From Methylotenera sp. (GTDB taxonomy: Bacteria > Pseudomonadota > Gammaproteobacteria > Burkholderiales > Methylophilaceae): DNA of 64,000 nt. Below, in pieces: positions 11,699 through 22,039 of this stretch. The stretch covers positions 1 to 64,000 of the forward strand of contig JAUSAG010000032.1 in assembly GCA_030652995.1 (NCBI GenBank), in the 5' to 3' direction. Under the pieces are notes generated by a model. The model had not been told where the DNA came from and did no database searches. It saw nothing but the letters and a program-made list of their open reading frames with translations. The translations under genes and the position numbers were made by a program. Position 1 is the stretch's first letter. Each line of letters begins with the position of its first letter.

Positions 11699-12264
11699 TT
11701 AAACAAGTTGGGTGACCATGCAAAACGCTGCGAAGTCATTTTCCAATCCTCAGCACCCATCGCTTCTGTCTGCAAAGCTTTGGGTAGTTTTTTATGGTCT
11801 AGGCGCATCAACAATAGCGCCTGGTAGCGTTCGCCCTTATCGACGTGTGCTTTTTGAAACACTTTTAAATCTTGGATTACTGATAAATCCTCGATGGCCT
11901 CATCCAGGCTCGCGTAACTTCTTTGTTGCTCATTGCGAGCAATAATATATTGTCGCGTCAGCGCATGATAACTCAAGCTCACCTCCTGCGCTGTGGTGAC
12001 AATCTCATCATCAAACCAGTACTGGCGAGGCGAGCGCAATTGAAACTCTATCAAAAAATTAAAAGTAAATCCTTTAAGAATCGCTTTTTCCATCTCTGAG
12101 CTAAAATTAATTTCAGCGTCCGCATTCAACAAATAGTCATCTTCATACACAATTAAATTGGCGCTTCTAATATGCAGACTATTGCCAGCCGCAAATGATA
12201 AATGCGCAAATAACACCAGACCTATAACGCTAAATAACTGTTTAATTCTTTTGCAATAGCGCAT
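11695..12264 (-). CDS. DUF4390 family exported protein
   Basis: A 189-aa protein with a signal peptide (RIKQLFSVIGLVLFAHLSFAAG) and a beta-rich mature part starting LHIRSANLIVYEDDYLLNADAEI, typical of DUF4390, a family usually encoded between rsmB and ntrY in betaproteobacteria. I place the start at the ATG at 12264: the longer frame to 12369 has 35 extra residues that only read antisense-like sequence inside rsmB, while 12264 puts the signal peptide at the N-terminus. It overlaps rsmB by 23 nt. It is probably periplasmic and linked to NtrY, but the role is unknown. Confidence 0.85.
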   Translation of the reverse strand: MRYCKRIKQLFSVIGLVLFAHLSFAAGNSLHIRSANLIVYEDDYLLNADAEINFSSEMEKAILKGFTFNFLIEFQLRSPRQYWFDDEIVTTAQEVSLSYHALTRQYIIARNEQQRSYASLDEAIEDLSVIQDLKVFQKAHVDKGERYQALLLMRLDHKKLPKALQTEAMGAEDWKMTSQRFAWSPNLFK

Positions 12265-13570
12265 AAAAAAAGCCGTCATGTGCATTCGAGGGAATAAGCT
12301 GGCCATTGATATGCGTGATATTTGCCTGTGGATTGTTAAGTGCGGCATCCAAAGGCAACTGGCTAGCATCTGTATGATTTCTTAAAAACTGATCAATCTG
12401 CCTTTGGTTTTCTTCATCAAAAACAGAACACGTCACATAAAGCAATTGCCCACCTTTTGCCAACATCTGCCATAAATTTGGTAAGATTTTAGCCTGCTGT
12501 GCGACAAAAGATGCCACATCCGACTCTCGGCGCAACCATTTAATATCTACATGGCGCCGCACAATACCAGATGCAGTACACGGCACATCAGCCAAAATTT
12601 TATCGAAGGGTTTGCCATCATACCAGTCAGTGGATGCGGCATCTCCCACCAACAACGAGGCTTTTAAATTCAATCGATCGAGATTGCTCTGCACCCGTTG
12701 CAAACGCGTTTCATCGCTATCCAAGGCGGTCATTTGCACCTCGGCCAACTCCAGAATATGCCCCGTTTTACCACCGGGCGCACAACAAGCGTCCAATACG
12801 CGCATATTAGCTTGCACATCTAACAACTGCGCTGCCAACTGCGCACCATAATCTTGCACAGAAGCCACACCATCAGTAAAGCCTGGAATTTTATCAACGC
12901 CAATCGGTTTTTTAAGCTCCACAGCTTGCGCACCAATGTGGTTCGCCTCAATTTCTTGACGCGCTAATAATTGCAGATAGTCTTGTGCACTGATTTTATG
13001 GGTATTTACACGTAGCGTCATCGGCGGGTGCTGGTTACCAACCGCCAAGATATTTTGCCAATGCTCAGAATATTGGGTTTTGAGTTTGTTTATCCACCAC
13101 TGCGGATAAGAGTAAATCGCCACTTCATTGGTTTGAGATTGCGCATTAAGTGCATCTTTTTGCCGTAAAAAATTACGCAATATTGCATTCACCAAGCCCT
13201 TGGCCCAACTTTTTGCCATTGGCCTTTTAAGCTGACTAACCGCGTGCACCGCCTGATTGACCACGGTAAATGCATCCGCTTTATCATGTAGCAACTGATA
13301 AATCGCCACCAATAACACCGCGTGAAGACGCTCATCGGTGAGCGGTTTTTCTAGCAACTGTTTTAAATAGGTATCAATCTCGCCATAAAAGCGCAAAGTG
13401 CCATAGCTCAAATCTGCGGCAGCACCTTTTTGTTGTGGCGTAGCAGCTGGAAATAACGACAATGCAGCAGGTAAAGCTAAGGTAAGGTTGCGACCTGAAA
13501 ACACTTGATGCACAGCATCAGCGGCAATAAGTTGAGAAATATACAAATAAAACTTTCTTAATTTAAACAT
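12242..13570 (-). CDS. rsmB: 16S rRNA m5C967 methyltransferase
   Basis: RsmB methylates C5 of C967 in 16S rRNA using SAM. The 442-aa protein has an N-terminal NusB-like helical domain (to about 140) and a C-terminal Rossmann methyltransferase domain with the SAM site VLDACCAPGGKTGHILEL, motif IV ADVPCTASGIVRRH and motif VI LLYVTCSVFDEEN; the two cysteines of motifs IV and VI are the catalytic pair of the m5C family. It heads the rsmB-DUF4390-ntrY-ntrX run and lies downstream of fmt and htpX on the same strand. Confidence 0.95.
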   Translation of the reverse strand: MFKLRKFYLYISQLIAADAVHQVFSGRNLTLALPAALSLFPAATPQQKGAAADLSYGTLRFYGEIDTYLKQLLEKPLTDERLHAVLLVAIYQLLHDKADAFTVVNQAVHAVSQLKRPMAKSWAKGLVNAILRNFLRQKDALNAQSQTNEVAIYSYPQWWINKLKTQYSEHWQNILAVGNQHPPMTLRVNTHKISAQDYLQLLARQEIEANHIGAQAVELKKPIGVDKIPGFTDGVASVQDYGAQLAAQLLDVQANMRVLDACCAPGGKTGHILELAEVQMTALDSDETRLQRVQSNLDRLNLKASLLVGDAASTDWYDGKPFDKILADVPCTASGIVRRHVDIKWLRRESDVASFVAQQAKILPNLWQMLAKGGQLLYVTCSVFDEENQRQIDQFLRNHTDASQLPLDAALNNPQANITHINGQLIPSNAHDGFFYALLQKN

Positions 13571-13778
13571 ATTGATTAAGCCTTGATTTTACTTGATAAA
13601 CGCCGCGTCGGGTGCTTATTACGTCAGTGAAACTTCGCGCTTATACGATCGCCGGCTACCGTGCCAGAGATGGTTCGTAAATTTAAGTTATATGAGGGTA
13701 GGCGATCTGAACGTCTATGCCAGTTTGAATCCGACCATTTGATTAAGTTGAAGGCGGTCGCTTAATTTTCACCCGAGT

Positions 13779-14636
13779 CTAAACGACCATCGCCCTCAAC
13801 CGCGCCACCCGTTCCGCAGTCTTAGGATGCGTACTAAACAAGCTATCGAACGAAACGCCTGACAACGGATTGATAATCATCATTTGTCCCGTTTCCGGAT
13901 GTGCTTCTGCAGTTTGATTGGTAATCTGATGCGCATAATGATGGATTTTCTCCAGCGCGCTCGCTAAGGCATTCGGGTCACGGCTAATTTCAGCGCCGGC
14001 TTTATCTGCCTCAAACTCACGCGCCCGTGAAATAGCCATTTGAATTAGCGCCGCAGCTAATGGGGCTAGAAACATGAGCAATATGCCAATAATTGGATTC
14101 ACGTTACGCTCGCCGCTACCATTACGGCCGCCGCCAAACAGCATGCCAAATTGGGCAATTGACGCAATAGCACCCGCCATCGTTGCTGAAATCGTTGAAA
14201 TTAAAGTGTCACGGTTTTTTACATGGGCTAACTCATGCGCCATGACCCCGCGCAATTCGCGCTCACTTAAAAGCCGCATAATACCTACCGTAGCTGCTAC
14301 CGCGGCGTGTTCCGGGTTACGCCCCGTTGCAAATGCATTCGGTTGGCTTTCGTTAATCACATACACTTTAGGCATCGGCAGTTGCGCATTTTCAGCCAGT
14401 TGTTTAACCGTTTGGTAGTAACTACGAAATTGACTATTGTCAGCGCTAACCTCCTGCGCACCGTACATTTTCAGTACCGCTTTATCCGAGAACCAGTAAG
14501 CATAGGTGTTCATTGCAGCAGCAAAAATTAGCGCAATCATCATGCCGCCTGCACCACCCAACGCTGCGCCTACCGCACCAAATAAAGCAACAATCGCCGC
14601 CATTAAAATGGTTGTTTTTAACCAGTTACCTAACAT
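13779..14636 (-). CDS. htpX: HtpX family membrane zinc metalloprotease
   Basis: HtpX is an inner-membrane M48 protease that degrades misfolded membrane proteins under stress. The 285-aa protein has N-terminal membrane helices (about 7-22 and 29-48), the zinc motif HELAH with His134, Glu135 and His138, further hydrophobic segments near 150-165 and 180-200, and the third-ligand region [14 protein letters not shown]. It lies between fmt and rsmB on the same strand with gaps of about 55 and 208 nt. Confidence 0.94.
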   Translation of the reverse strand: MLGNWLKTTILMAAIVALFGAVGAALGGAGGMMIALIFAAAMNTYAYWFSDKAVLKMYGAQEVSADNSQFRSYYQTVKQLAENAQLPMPKVYVINESQPNAFATGRNPEHAAVAATVGIMRLLSERELRGVMAHELAHVKNRDTLISTISATMAGAIASIAQFGMLFGGGRNGSGERNVNPIIGILLMFLAPLAAALIQMAISRAREFEADKAGAEISRDPNALASALEKIHHYAHQITNQTAEAHPETGQMMIINPLSGVSFDSLFSTHPKTAERVARLRAMVV

Positions 14637-14690
14637 GTTTCATCCTTCGCAATCAATCAACGAGTTTAAATGGTGATAACCTACAAAAAA

Positions 14691-15647
14691 TCAATCCGAT
14701 GTAGCCGTTGCAGTGAACGCTTCACCTGCCTGTAAGTGATGCCCCTGTATAAAAGCAGGTGCACTTAAACGCTTACCTCCCGGCGCTTGCAGTTCGGTAA
14801 TATGCAACACGCCATCACCGCACGCCACACGCACACCATCATGCACACTTAGAATCTCACCCACTTTAGCATGGCCTGAAATGGTTGGCGCTACATCAGC
14901 GGTTGCCATCCAAATACGGCACGCCTCGCCACGCAAATAGCTTTGCGCCACTGGAAACGGATTGAAAGCCCGTATTTGCCGCGATATTTCCTGCGCACTT
15001 TTTTGCCAATCAATGGCAGCTTCAGCTTTTTCAAGCTTATGTGCGTACGTCACCAAGCCTTCATCTTGTGGCGTGGCCGGCAGCGTAGCGTTTGTTTCTA
15101 AAGTTGCCATCGCTGCGACCATTAGTTCTGCGCCCATTTTACTAAGGACATCATGTAAAGTTTGTGTAGTATCAGCATCTGTAATTGGCACCACACCTTT
15201 ACAAACCATCGCGCCCGCATCTAAGGCCGGAACAACCTCCATAATAGTCACGCCGGTTTCTGCGTCACCCGCCAATATTGAGCGATGAATCGGTGCCGCG
15301 CCGCGCCAGCGCGGCAGCAACGAGGCATGAATATTGTAACAGCCAAAGCGCGGCATATTTAAAATAACAGTCGGAATAATCAAGCCATAAGCAGCAACAA
15401 TCATCACATCGGCATTCACTTGTGCAATTTGTGCCTGCACCGCTACATCTTTTAAAGTTTCTGGCTGAAACACAGGCAATTCATGTTGTTTTGCTAGCAC
15501 TTTAACTGGACTCGCCTTTAACTTCATACCACGTCCTGCGGGACGGTCCGGCTGGGTAAGCACCATTACAATTTGATGACCCGCATCAATAAGCGCGGCT
15601 AAAGCAGGGACAGCAAATTCAGGGGTACCCGCAAAAATAATGTTCAA
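14691..15647 (-). CDS. fmt: Methionyl-tRNA formyltransferase
   Basis: Fmt formylates initiator Met-tRNA with 10-formyltetrahydrofolate. The 318-aa protein begins with FAGTPEFAVPAL, carries LTQPDRPAGRG, the catalytic region NIHASLLPRWRGAAPIHRSI (Asn, His) and GVTIMEVVPALDAGAM, with Asp of ALDAG as catalytic acid, followed by the C-terminal tRNA-binding beta-barrel. It is directly downstream of def, the enzyme that later removes the formyl group. Confidence 0.96.
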   Translation of the reverse strand: MNIIFAGTPEFAVPALAALIDAGHQIVMVLTQPDRPAGRGMKLKASPVKVLAKQHELPVFQPETLKDVAVQAQIAQVNADVMIVAAYGLIIPTVILNMPRFGCYNIHASLLPRWRGAAPIHRSILAGDAETGVTIMEVVPALDAGAMVCKGVVPITDADTTQTLHDVLSKMGAELMVAAMATLETNATLPATPQDEGLVTYAHKLEKAEAAIDWQKSAQEISRQIRAFNPFPVAQSYLRGEACRIWMATADVAPTISGHAKVGEILSVHDGVRVACGDGVLHITELQAPGGKRLSAPAFIQGHHLQAGEAFTATATSD

Positions 15648-15697
15648 TGTTGTGACCTTTATACAAATGACGTGGCTGTAAATTACATAGCGATAAA

Positions 15698-16198
15698 TTA
15701 GATAGCGCGGTGATGCTTCAGCATTTTATTTTTAATACGGCTACGCTTAAGCGGAGACAAATACTCAACAAAAACCTTGCCTAATAAGTGGTCAATTTCA
15801 TGCTGAATACAAACGCTCAGTAGCCCGTGCGCTTCTAACATGTATAGTTTGCCGTTTTCATCTAAAGCCTCAACCGTAATTTTTTCTGCCCGTGTCACAT
15901 TTTCATATACCCCAGGCACAGACAAACAACCTTCTTCATACTGCTGCTCACCATCTTTTGAAGTGATTTTTGGGTTGATAAACACTTGTAGCTGATTTTT
16001 AGTTTCACTGGTGTCAATAATCAACAGCTGTATGTGCCGATTCACTTGCGTTGCCGCCAACCCTATTCCGGGCGCGGCATACATTGTCTCCGCCATATCA
16101 TCAATCAAACGACGTAATGCGGCATCCACATCTTTCACTGGCTTGGCTACAGTGTGTAAGCGTGGGTCTGGGTAGTTAAGAATATCTAAAATTGCCAT
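15698..16198 (-). CDS. def: Peptide deformylase
   Basis: Def removes the N-formyl group from nascent proteins. At 166 aa it has all three family motifs: GIGLAATQV (45-53), EEGCLSVPG with metal ligand Cys91, and QHEIDHLLG with ligands His133 and His137 and catalytic Glu134. It heads the def-fmt run on the minus strand, divergent from the LysM gene with about 194 nt between them. Confidence 0.97.
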   Translation of the reverse strand: MAILDILNYPDPRLHTVAKPVKDVDAALRRLIDDMAETMYAAPGIGLAATQVNRHIQLLIIDTSETKNQLQVFINPKITSKDGEQQYEEGCLSVPGVYENVTRAEKITVEALDENGKLYMLEAHGLLSVCIQHEIDHLLGKVFVEYLSPLKRSRIKNKMLKHHRAI

Positions 16199-16392
16199 AA
16201 AAACTCATTATATTTATCTATTATCTATCGTAAAAATTTAAATTCATTATAAATCCACGGCTTTTTCCATAAAAGCTTGATTGTTGAATGAATTACGTGC
16301 TAAATTTAACGTAAATTCACGGTATGCGCGCGTGTTTTATTTGCTTTAATCGCATATCCTCTCAATGCATTTTTGACTGAGGTCATCAATCT

Positions 16393-17559
16393 ATGTTCCG
16401 CAATATTATAACGCTGCTGATGTTTTGTTGCTTAAGCTTCCATCTCAATGCGCAAGAAGTTGCTCTTAAACCTAACCATCCCGATCGTCATGTTGTCGTT
16501 AAAGGTGATACTTTATGGGGTATTTCAGGCAAGTTTCTAAAAGACCCATGGTTATGGCCAAAAGTTTGGCAGTTGAATCGCGCCCAAATTAAAAACCCAC
16601 ACTTAATTTATCCCGGCGATGTCGTTTTTCTAGATATGAGTAGTGGCAAGCCAGAATTAAAACTGCTACGCGAAACCATTACATTACAACCGGGTACAGT
16701 GATAGAGCCTTTAGATAAAACAGCCATTTCGACCATACCGCTCAACGTCATTGCACCATTTTTGAGTCAGCCACTGGTTATTGAAAAAGACCAATTAGCC
16801 GAGTCACCAAGAATCATTGCTGGGCAAGATAATCGTGTTGTTTTAAGCCCAGGCACACGTGTTTATATCAATAAAATTGAAGAAGGCGACGGACTCAATT
16901 GGTTTGTTTATCGGCCAGGCAATGACTTGATAGACCCTGACAGCAAAGAAGTTTTAGGCGTTGAAGCCACTTACTTGGGTGATGCTAGTGTCACAAAATA
17001 TGGTGAGCCAGCAAGTGCTAATATCACAAAAGCGAAAGAAGAAATTTTCACTAAAGATAGATTAGTCCCTAGCGGCGATGAAGTCATCACTAACTTTGTG
17101 CCCCGCGCCCCTGACTCAGAAATTACTGGCCGCATTATTAAAATTTATGGCGGCGTAGCAGAGGCGGGGCCGCAAAGTATTGTGTCTATCAGTCGCGGCA
17201 GCGCAGATGGCATTGAAGTGGGACATGTGTTGGCAATCAGCCGTTATGGCCGCGTAATTAAAGACCCCGAGCCACAAAGAGAATCAGATGAACAAAAACA
17301 AGCAAAGGCTAATACTAAGCCAAAACTCAAAGAGTTAAACTTTGAAGTGTCACGTGATGCAGACGGTAAGCCTGTCGTTAATTTTGAGAAAAAACCTGAA
17401 AATACAGATGAATTAGCACTTGAACCCGGCATGATTAAATTGCCAGATGAGCGTGTAGGCTTACTCATGGTGTTCCGCGTATTTGACCGCGTATCTTACG
17501 GCTTAATTATGCAGGCGTCTGAGCCGGTCAACACCTTAGATTCCGTAAAAACACCGTAA
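16393..17559 (+). CDS. LysM domain-containing exported protein
   Basis: A 388-aa protein with a cleavable signal peptide (IITLLMFCCLSFHLNAQ) followed by a LysM domain at about residues 33-80 (VVVKGDTLWGISGKFL...LIYPGDVV) that binds peptidoglycan. The remaining 300 residues are mostly beta-structured, with a short Lys/Glu-rich linker near 290-320 and no recognised catalytic motif. This gene commonly precedes dprA in betaproteobacteria, and dprA follows after 7 nt. It is probably a periplasmic or outer-membrane-associated cell-wall protein of unknown exact role. Confidence 0.88.
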   Translation: MFRNIITLLMFCCLSFHLNAQEVALKPNHPDRHVVVKGDTLWGISGKFLKDPWLWPKVWQLNRAQIKNPHLIYPGDVVFLDMSSGKPELKLLRETITLQPGTVIEPLDKTAISTIPLNVIAPFLSQPLVIEKDQLAESPRIIAGQDNRVVLSPGTRVYINKIEEGDGLNWFVYRPGNDLIDPDSKEVLGVEATYLGDASVTKYGEPASANITKAKEEIFTKDRLVPSGDEVITNFVPRAPDSEITGRIIKIYGGVAEAGPQSIVSISRGSADGIEVGHVLAISRYGRVIKDPEPQRESDEQKQAKANTKPKLKELNFEVSRDADGKPVVNFEKKPENTDELALEPGMIKLPDERVGLLMVFRVFDRVSYGLIMQASEPVNTLDSVKTP

Positions 17560-17566
17560 TTTTTTA

Positions 17567-18706
17567 ATGGCTAACGGTAGCGAAGTTCACTACGATCAGA
17601 CGCTCATAGAAAAGTCGCTGTGGATTAGCCTAGGCAATATTCGTGGCATAGGCCCACATACGTTTTGTCAGCTACTTAACATTTTTGGTAGCCCCAGCCA
17701 TATTTATGCGGCAAGCCTTAAACAATTAAAAGAAGTCGTTTCAGATCAAATTGCTAGCGAAATTAATCAAGGTGTCAACCATGACGCCTTGGCTGACGCT
17801 TTACACTGGCTTTCTCTTGCCAACAATCACCTCGTCACACTTGCGGATGCCGAGTATCCAAAAGCGTTACTTGAAATTGCCGATCCACCGCCTTTTCTAT
17901 ATGCAAAAGGCAATCTCGCACTACTCAATCAACCTAGTATCGCCATCGTTGGTAGTCGCAATGCTTCTGTGCAGGGTGAAAAAAATGCTGAGGCTTTCGC
18001 CCATGATTTATGTGGTTATGGCTTATGCATAGTAAGTGGTCTAGCGCTAGGCATTGATGGTGCAGCACACCGTGGTGCGCTCAAGGCAGGCGGCGCTACC
18101 ATTGCCGTTGTGGGCACTGGGCTTGATATTGTTTACCCGGCTCGACATCGTGATTTGGCGCACCAGATTGTAAAGCGTGGGCTTGTGGTTTCTGAGTTCG
18201 CATTAGGCACGCCATCAAAACCGCAAAACTTTCCTAAACGTAATCGTATTATCAGCGGGCTTAGTTTAGGCTGTTTAGTAGTAGAAGCTAATTTACAAAG
18301 TGGCTCACAAATAACAGCACGCATGGCCGCTGAACAAGGTCGTGAAATTTTTGCTATTCCAGGTTCAATTCACTCACCCATGTCTAAAGGATGTCATCAG
18401 CTGATTAAGCAAGGCGCTAAATTAGTAGATTGCTTGCAAGACATCGTTGAAGAGCTCAAACTCAATGCTAGAACAGGTCATTTAACTAAAGAAGCCGACA
18501 CTATAGACAGTACGGTGAACCTCGACTATCAAATAGAAAATGACAATAGCATTCTTAATATGATGGGCTTTGAACCCATGGCTTTAGAGCAAATTGTGAC
18601 AATAAGCGGCTTGACGGTAGGTGAAGTTTCATCCATGCTTATGCTGCTGGAACTTGAAGGAAAACTAACCAAGTTGGCAGGAGGCCAATATCAAAAATTT
18701 GTGTAA
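17567..18706 (+). CDS. dprA: DNA-processing protein DprA
   Basis: DprA binds incoming single-stranded DNA in transformation and loads RecA. The 379-aa protein has an N-terminal helical (SAM/HhH-like) region with GNIRGIGP, the Rossmann-like DprA core with the hallmark VGSRNAS and SGLALGIDGAAHRGAL, and GREIFAIPGSIHSPMSKGCHQLI, then a C-terminal winged-helix domain (about 315-379). The start is an ATG 7 nt after the LysM gene. It is the only DNA-uptake-related gene in the window. Confidence 0.95.
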   Translation: MANGSEVHYDQTLIEKSLWISLGNIRGIGPHTFCQLLNIFGSPSHIYAASLKQLKEVVSDQIASEINQGVNHDALADALHWLSLANNHLVTLADAEYPKALLEIADPPPFLYAKGNLALLNQPSIAIVGSRNASVQGEKNAEAFAHDLCGYGLCIVSGLALGIDGAAHRGALKAGGATIAVVGTGLDIVYPARHRDLAHQIVKRGLVVSEFALGTPSKPQNFPKRNRIISGLSLGCLVVEANLQSGSQITARMAAEQGREIFAIPGSIHSPMSKGCHQLIKQGAKLVDCLQDIVEELKLNARTGHLTKEADTIDSTVNLDYQIENDNSILNMMGFEPMALEQIVTISGLTVGEVSSMLMLLELEGKLTKLAGGQYQKFV

Positions 18707-18773
18707 TTTGTAATTTTAGAAGTTTGCATAAACCATCTCACTTAAGTTAAAAATAATTTAAAGGACAAAAATC

Positions 18774-19247
18774 ATGTTTGAAGTATTGGTTTATATGTTT
18801 GAAAACTACATTGATACGCAATTTAGACCTGACGAAAACACCTTATCTAAAGAGCTGTTTGCCGCAGGTTTTGATGAAGAAGACATTAACGGTGCATTTG
18901 ATTGGTTTAATCAACTTGAACTGATGACCGACAAGCCAGAATTGTTTGAAGCCGCTCATCACGCCAATACCCGCATTTTCACCGAGGCTGAGCTTAAAAA
19001 GATCTCTGGCGAGAGCATCGGTTTTATTCTGTTTTTAGTACAAGCCAACATACTCAATACCGCACAACGCGAGCTCGTATTAGAGCTGGCTATGAATTTA
19101 CCGCAACTGGAAATCAGCATCGAAGAAATGCGCTGGATCGTACTCATGACCACATGGGGGGCGAGTAAATCCGGCCCGGATAAAACCAAAGAATATTTAT
19201 TTATTGAAGATGTATTGCTTAATAAACAAAAACCTACCCTACATTAA
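18774..19247 (+). CDS. smg: Smg family protein (DUF494)
   Basis: A 157-aa acidic helical protein. The opening MFEVLVYMFENY and the EDINGAFDWFNQL and EMRWIVLMTTWG segments are typical of Smg/DUF494, usually found after dprA and before topA. The molecular role is unknown. The dprA-smg order is conserved in proteobacteria; topA does not follow here. A hairpin terminator overlaps its stop codon. Confidence 0.92.
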   Translation: MFEVLVYMFENYIDTQFRPDENTLSKELFAAGFDEEDINGAFDWFNQLELMTDKPELFEAAHHANTRIFTEAELKKISGESIGFILFLVQANILNTAQRELVLELAMNLPQLEISIEEMRWIVLMTTWGASKSGPDKTKEYLFIEDVLLNKQKPTLH

Positions 19248-19262
19248 GTAGGTGGGTAGGTT
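19231..19262. terminator. Terminator hairpin between convergent smg and metF
   Basis: AACCTACCC (19231-19239) pairs with GGGTAGGTT (19254-19262), with a further CTAC/GTAG pairing inside. T residues follow on the plus strand and A residues precede, so it could serve both convergent genes. It includes the smg stop codon. Confidence 0.7.
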
Positions 19263-19281
19263 TGTTGATGAACAAACGTTA

Positions 19282-20145
19282 TCACTCACTGATATTGTGA
19301 ATAATATTACTAATGGTGCCTGCTTGGTTCAAGGTATAAAAGTGCAGGCTTGGTGCACCCCAAGCTAACAATGTGTCACACAACTCACTTACCACATCAA
19401 CACCAAAAGCGCGTAATGACGCCATGTCATCACCGTACTCTTCAAGGCGCATTTTTAGCCAGCGCGGAATTTCCGCACCGCAAATACTAGAAAAACGTGC
19501 CAATTGGGTAATGTTATAAATCGGCATAATGCCTGGTACGATAGGAATCGCAATGCCTAATGCATCACACTGCTCAACAAATCTAAAATATGCATCCGCA
19601 TTATAAAAATACTGGGTAATGGCTGAGTTAGCTCCCGCATCCACTTTACGTTTTAAATTCTGTAAATCTGCTGCTGGCGTTCTGGCTTCAGGATGAAACT
19701 CCGGGTACGCCGCCACTTCAATATGGAAATGACTACCTGTCTCAGCGCGGATAAACTGCACCAACTCAGAAGCATAGCGAAAATCACCCGCGCTTACCTC
19801 ACCTGACGGGATATCGCCACGTAAAGCCACCAAACGGTTGATGCCTTGCGCTTGGTAGGCAAGTAACAAATCGCGTATTTCGTCTCTACTGGATGATATA
19901 CAAGAAATATGCGGTGCGGCCTGAAAGCCCTCACGCTGTATTTCCAGCACGGTGTCCATGGTTCTATCACGGGTTGAACCACCCGCGCCAAACGTCACGG
20001 AATAAAATTCAGGGTTGAACTTGGCTAATTGCGTCCGTGTTTCACGCAGTTTATCCATACCTTCTGCCGTTTTAGGCGGAAAAAACTCAAAGCTCAGCCC
20101 AAATTTATTAGGCGGCGTTTCCATTTGTAATTCTTTTTCTGTCAT
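19282..20145 (-). CDS. metF: 5,10-methylenetetrahydrofolate reductase
   Basis: MetF reduces 5,10-methylene-THF to 5-methyl-THF with FAD, the methyl donor for methionine synthesis. The 287-aa barrel shows FEFFPPKTAEG (catalytic Glu), YSVTFGAGGSTRDRT, and RGDIPSG followed by the FAD-site region. It lies downstream of ahcY and metK on the same strand, so three steps of the methyl cycle are clustered. Confidence 0.95.
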   Translation of the reverse strand: MTEKELQMETPPNKFGLSFEFFPPKTAEGMDKLRETRTQLAKFNPEFYSVTFGAGGSTRDRTMDTVLEIQREGFQAAPHISCISSSRDEIRDLLLAYQAQGINRLVALRGDIPSGEVSAGDFRYASELVQFIRAETGSHFHIEVAAYPEFHPEARTPAADLQNLKRKVDAGANSAITQYFYNADAYFRFVEQCDALGIAIPIVPGIMPIYNITQLARFSSICGAEIPRWLKMRLEEYGDDMASLRAFGVDVVSELCDTLLAWGAPSLHFYTLNQAGTISNIIHNISE

Positions 20146-20148
20146 GGT

Positions 20149-20493
20149 CTATTTATCTTCAATAAAAATTGCGGTTAACAGCCAAGAAAACACGCTATAA
20201 ACTATTGCACCAATAATCCCTGCCATCAGCGTTCTAACCTCAAAACCTTGTAGCCAATGGCCAACCGTATAAAACAATACGCCGTTAATCACCAAAATAA
20301 AAAGCCCCAACGTTAATATCGTTATCGGCAAGGTTAATATGACAAGGATCGGCCTAATCAGCATATTGACTAACCCGATAACCAATGCGGCTACCAATGC
20401 TGCAGTAAAACCGGCCACATGAATATTTGGCACAAAGTACGCCACTGCCAACAGCGCTAGCGCGTTTAATAACCAAACCAGCAATAATTTCAT
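20149..20493 (-). CDS. Phage holin family 4 superfamily small membrane protein
   Basis: A 114-aa integral membrane protein with about four hydrophobic helices (residues 1-20, 27-50, 56-78 and 88-110). NMLIRPILVILTLPITILTLGLF is typical (about 43-65) of the small family annotated as Phage_holin_4_2 / DUF360-like. Such genes are ordinary chromosomal genes and do not indicate a prophage. It sits between ahcY and metF, 3 nt from metF and 28 nt from ahcY, so it is probably in the same transcript. Confidence 0.85.
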   Translation of the reverse strand: MKLLLVWLLNALALLAVAYFVPNIHVAGFTAALVAALVIGLVNMLIRPILVILTLPITILTLGLFILVINGVLFYTVGHWLQGFEVRTLMAGIIGAIVYSVFSWLLTAIFIEDK

Positions 20494-20521
20494 GTGGCCT
20501 CTTCTACTTATTTAAAATAAA

Positions 20522-21946
20522 CTAGTACCGATAAGTATCTGGCTTATAAGGGCCTTGCTTTGATACGCCAATATAGGCTGCTTGCTCATCGGTAAGCGTC
20601 GATAATTGCGCATTGAGTTTTTTCAATTGCAACACAGCCACTTTTTCATCCAAATGTTTAGGTAAAGTATAAACGCCCACTGGATAGTTTGCAGTTTGCG
20701 TAAACAACTCGATTTGCGCAATAGTTTGATTGGCAAACGATGAACTCATTACATAACTTGGGTGACCTGTGCCACAGCCTAAATTCACTAAACGGCCTTT
20801 TGCCAGCAAGATAATCTTTTTGCCATTAGGGAAAATCACGTGATCTACTTGTGGTTTAATTTCATCCCACTCATACTTTTCTAGTGATGCAACGTCAATC
20901 TCATTATCAAAATGGCCAATATTACATACAATCGCCTGATCTTTCATTTTAGCCATGTGGTCATGCGTAATCACGTGATAATTACCGGTACAAGTCACAA
21001 AAATATCGCCATATTCTGCCGCATAGTCCATAGTCACGACACGGTAGCCTTCCATCGCAGCTTGCAATGCACAGATCGGGTCAATTTCAGTCACCCAAAC
21101 CTGAGCAGAGAGTGCGCGCAAAGCTTGTGCAGAGCCTTTACCTACATCGCCATAACCTGCAACGACGGCCACTTTACCAGCTATCATGACATCAGTAGCG
21201 CGTTTAATCGCATCCACCAAACTCTCACGGCAACCATATAAATTATCAAATTTAGACTTAGTGACAGAATCATTCACGTTAATTGCCGGGAAAGCCAATT
21301 TACCTTCTTTATGCATTTGATACAAACGATGCACGCCAGTGGTGGTTTCCTCCGTCACGCCGATAATTTGCGCTAAACGTACTGAGTACCAAGTAGGGTC
21401 AGTTTTTAATTTGGCTTTAATGGCGTCGAATAAACAGATTTCTTCTTCTGATGTTGGGTTTGCAATCACAGATAAATCTTTTTCTGCGCGTGTACCTAGG
21501 TGTAATAACAAGGTTGCATCGCCACCATCATCCAAAATCATATTGGTGAATACGGGTTGCCCAGCTTGATCATTCGCCCATTCAAAAATACGGTGCGTAT
21601 AATCCCAGTACTCAGTCAGCGTTTCACCTTTAATAGCAAAAACTGGCGTACCGCCAGCGGCAATAGCGGCGGCGGCATGGTCTTGAGTTGAGTAGATATT
21701 GCATGATGCCCAACGTACATCTGCGCCTAAATCTTTAAGCGTTTCAATCAATACCGCAGTTTGAATCGTCATATGCAGACTGCCAGTAATGCGTGCGCCT
21801 TTGAGTGGTTGTGCTTTGGAAAACTCTTCACGAATAGCCATCAAACCCGGCATTTCTGTTTCAGCAATAGCAATTTCTTTGCGGCCAAAGGTCGCTAAAT
21901 TAATATCAGCAATTAGATAATCTTTAAAATCAGTCACAATATTCAT
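20522..21946 (-). CDS. ahcY: S-adenosylhomocysteine hydrolase
   Basis: AhcY splits S-adenosylhomocysteine into adenosine and homocysteine, removing the product that inhibits methyltransferases. The 474-aa protein shows [19 protein letters not shown], the NAD site [27 protein letters not shown] and the C-terminal [12 protein letters not shown]. The ATG at 21946 directly abuts the AGGA of the ribosome-binding site; the in-frame GTG at codon 4 (21937) has better spacing and may be the true start. Expression is under an SAH riboswitch in the leader. Confidence 0.96.
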   Translation of the reverse strand: MNIVTDFKDYLIADINLATFGRKEIAIAETEMPGLMAIREEFSKAQPLKGARITGSLHMTIQTAVLIETLKDLGADVRWASCNIYSTQDHAAAAIAAGGTPVFAIKGETLTEYWDYTHRIFEWANDQAGQPVFTNMILDDGGDATLLLHLGTRAEKDLSVIANPTSEEEICLFDAIKAKLKTDPTWYSVRLAQIIGVTEETTTGVHRLYQMHKEGKLAFPAINVNDSVTKSKFDNLYGCRESLVDAIKRATDVMIAGKVAVVAGYGDVGKGSAQALRALSAQVWVTEIDPICALQAAMEGYRVVTMDYAAEYGDIFVTCTGNYHVITHDHMAKMKDQAIVCNIGHFDNEIDVASLEKYEWDEIKPQVDHVIFPNGKKIILLAKGRLVNLGCGTGHPSYVMSSSFANQTIAQIELFTQTANYPVGVYTLPKHLDEKVAVLQLKKLNAQLSTLTDEQAAYIGVSKQGPYKPDTYRY

Positions 21947-22039
21947 TCCTCGAATGTGTGTGACCGGAAGGGAAGGGGTGTTAATACTAAGAGACCTAAC
22001 GCTTATCTCACCCTTATCCCGTGCCCGGCACGGTTAATA

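Noticed and set aside
12265-12369. 35-residue N-terminal extension of the DUF4390 gene
   Set aside because: It lies inside rsmB and would put sequence ahead of the signal peptide.
20149-20493. Holin-like gene as a sign of prophage
   Set aside because: This small membrane family is common on chromosomes, and no other phage genes are nearby.
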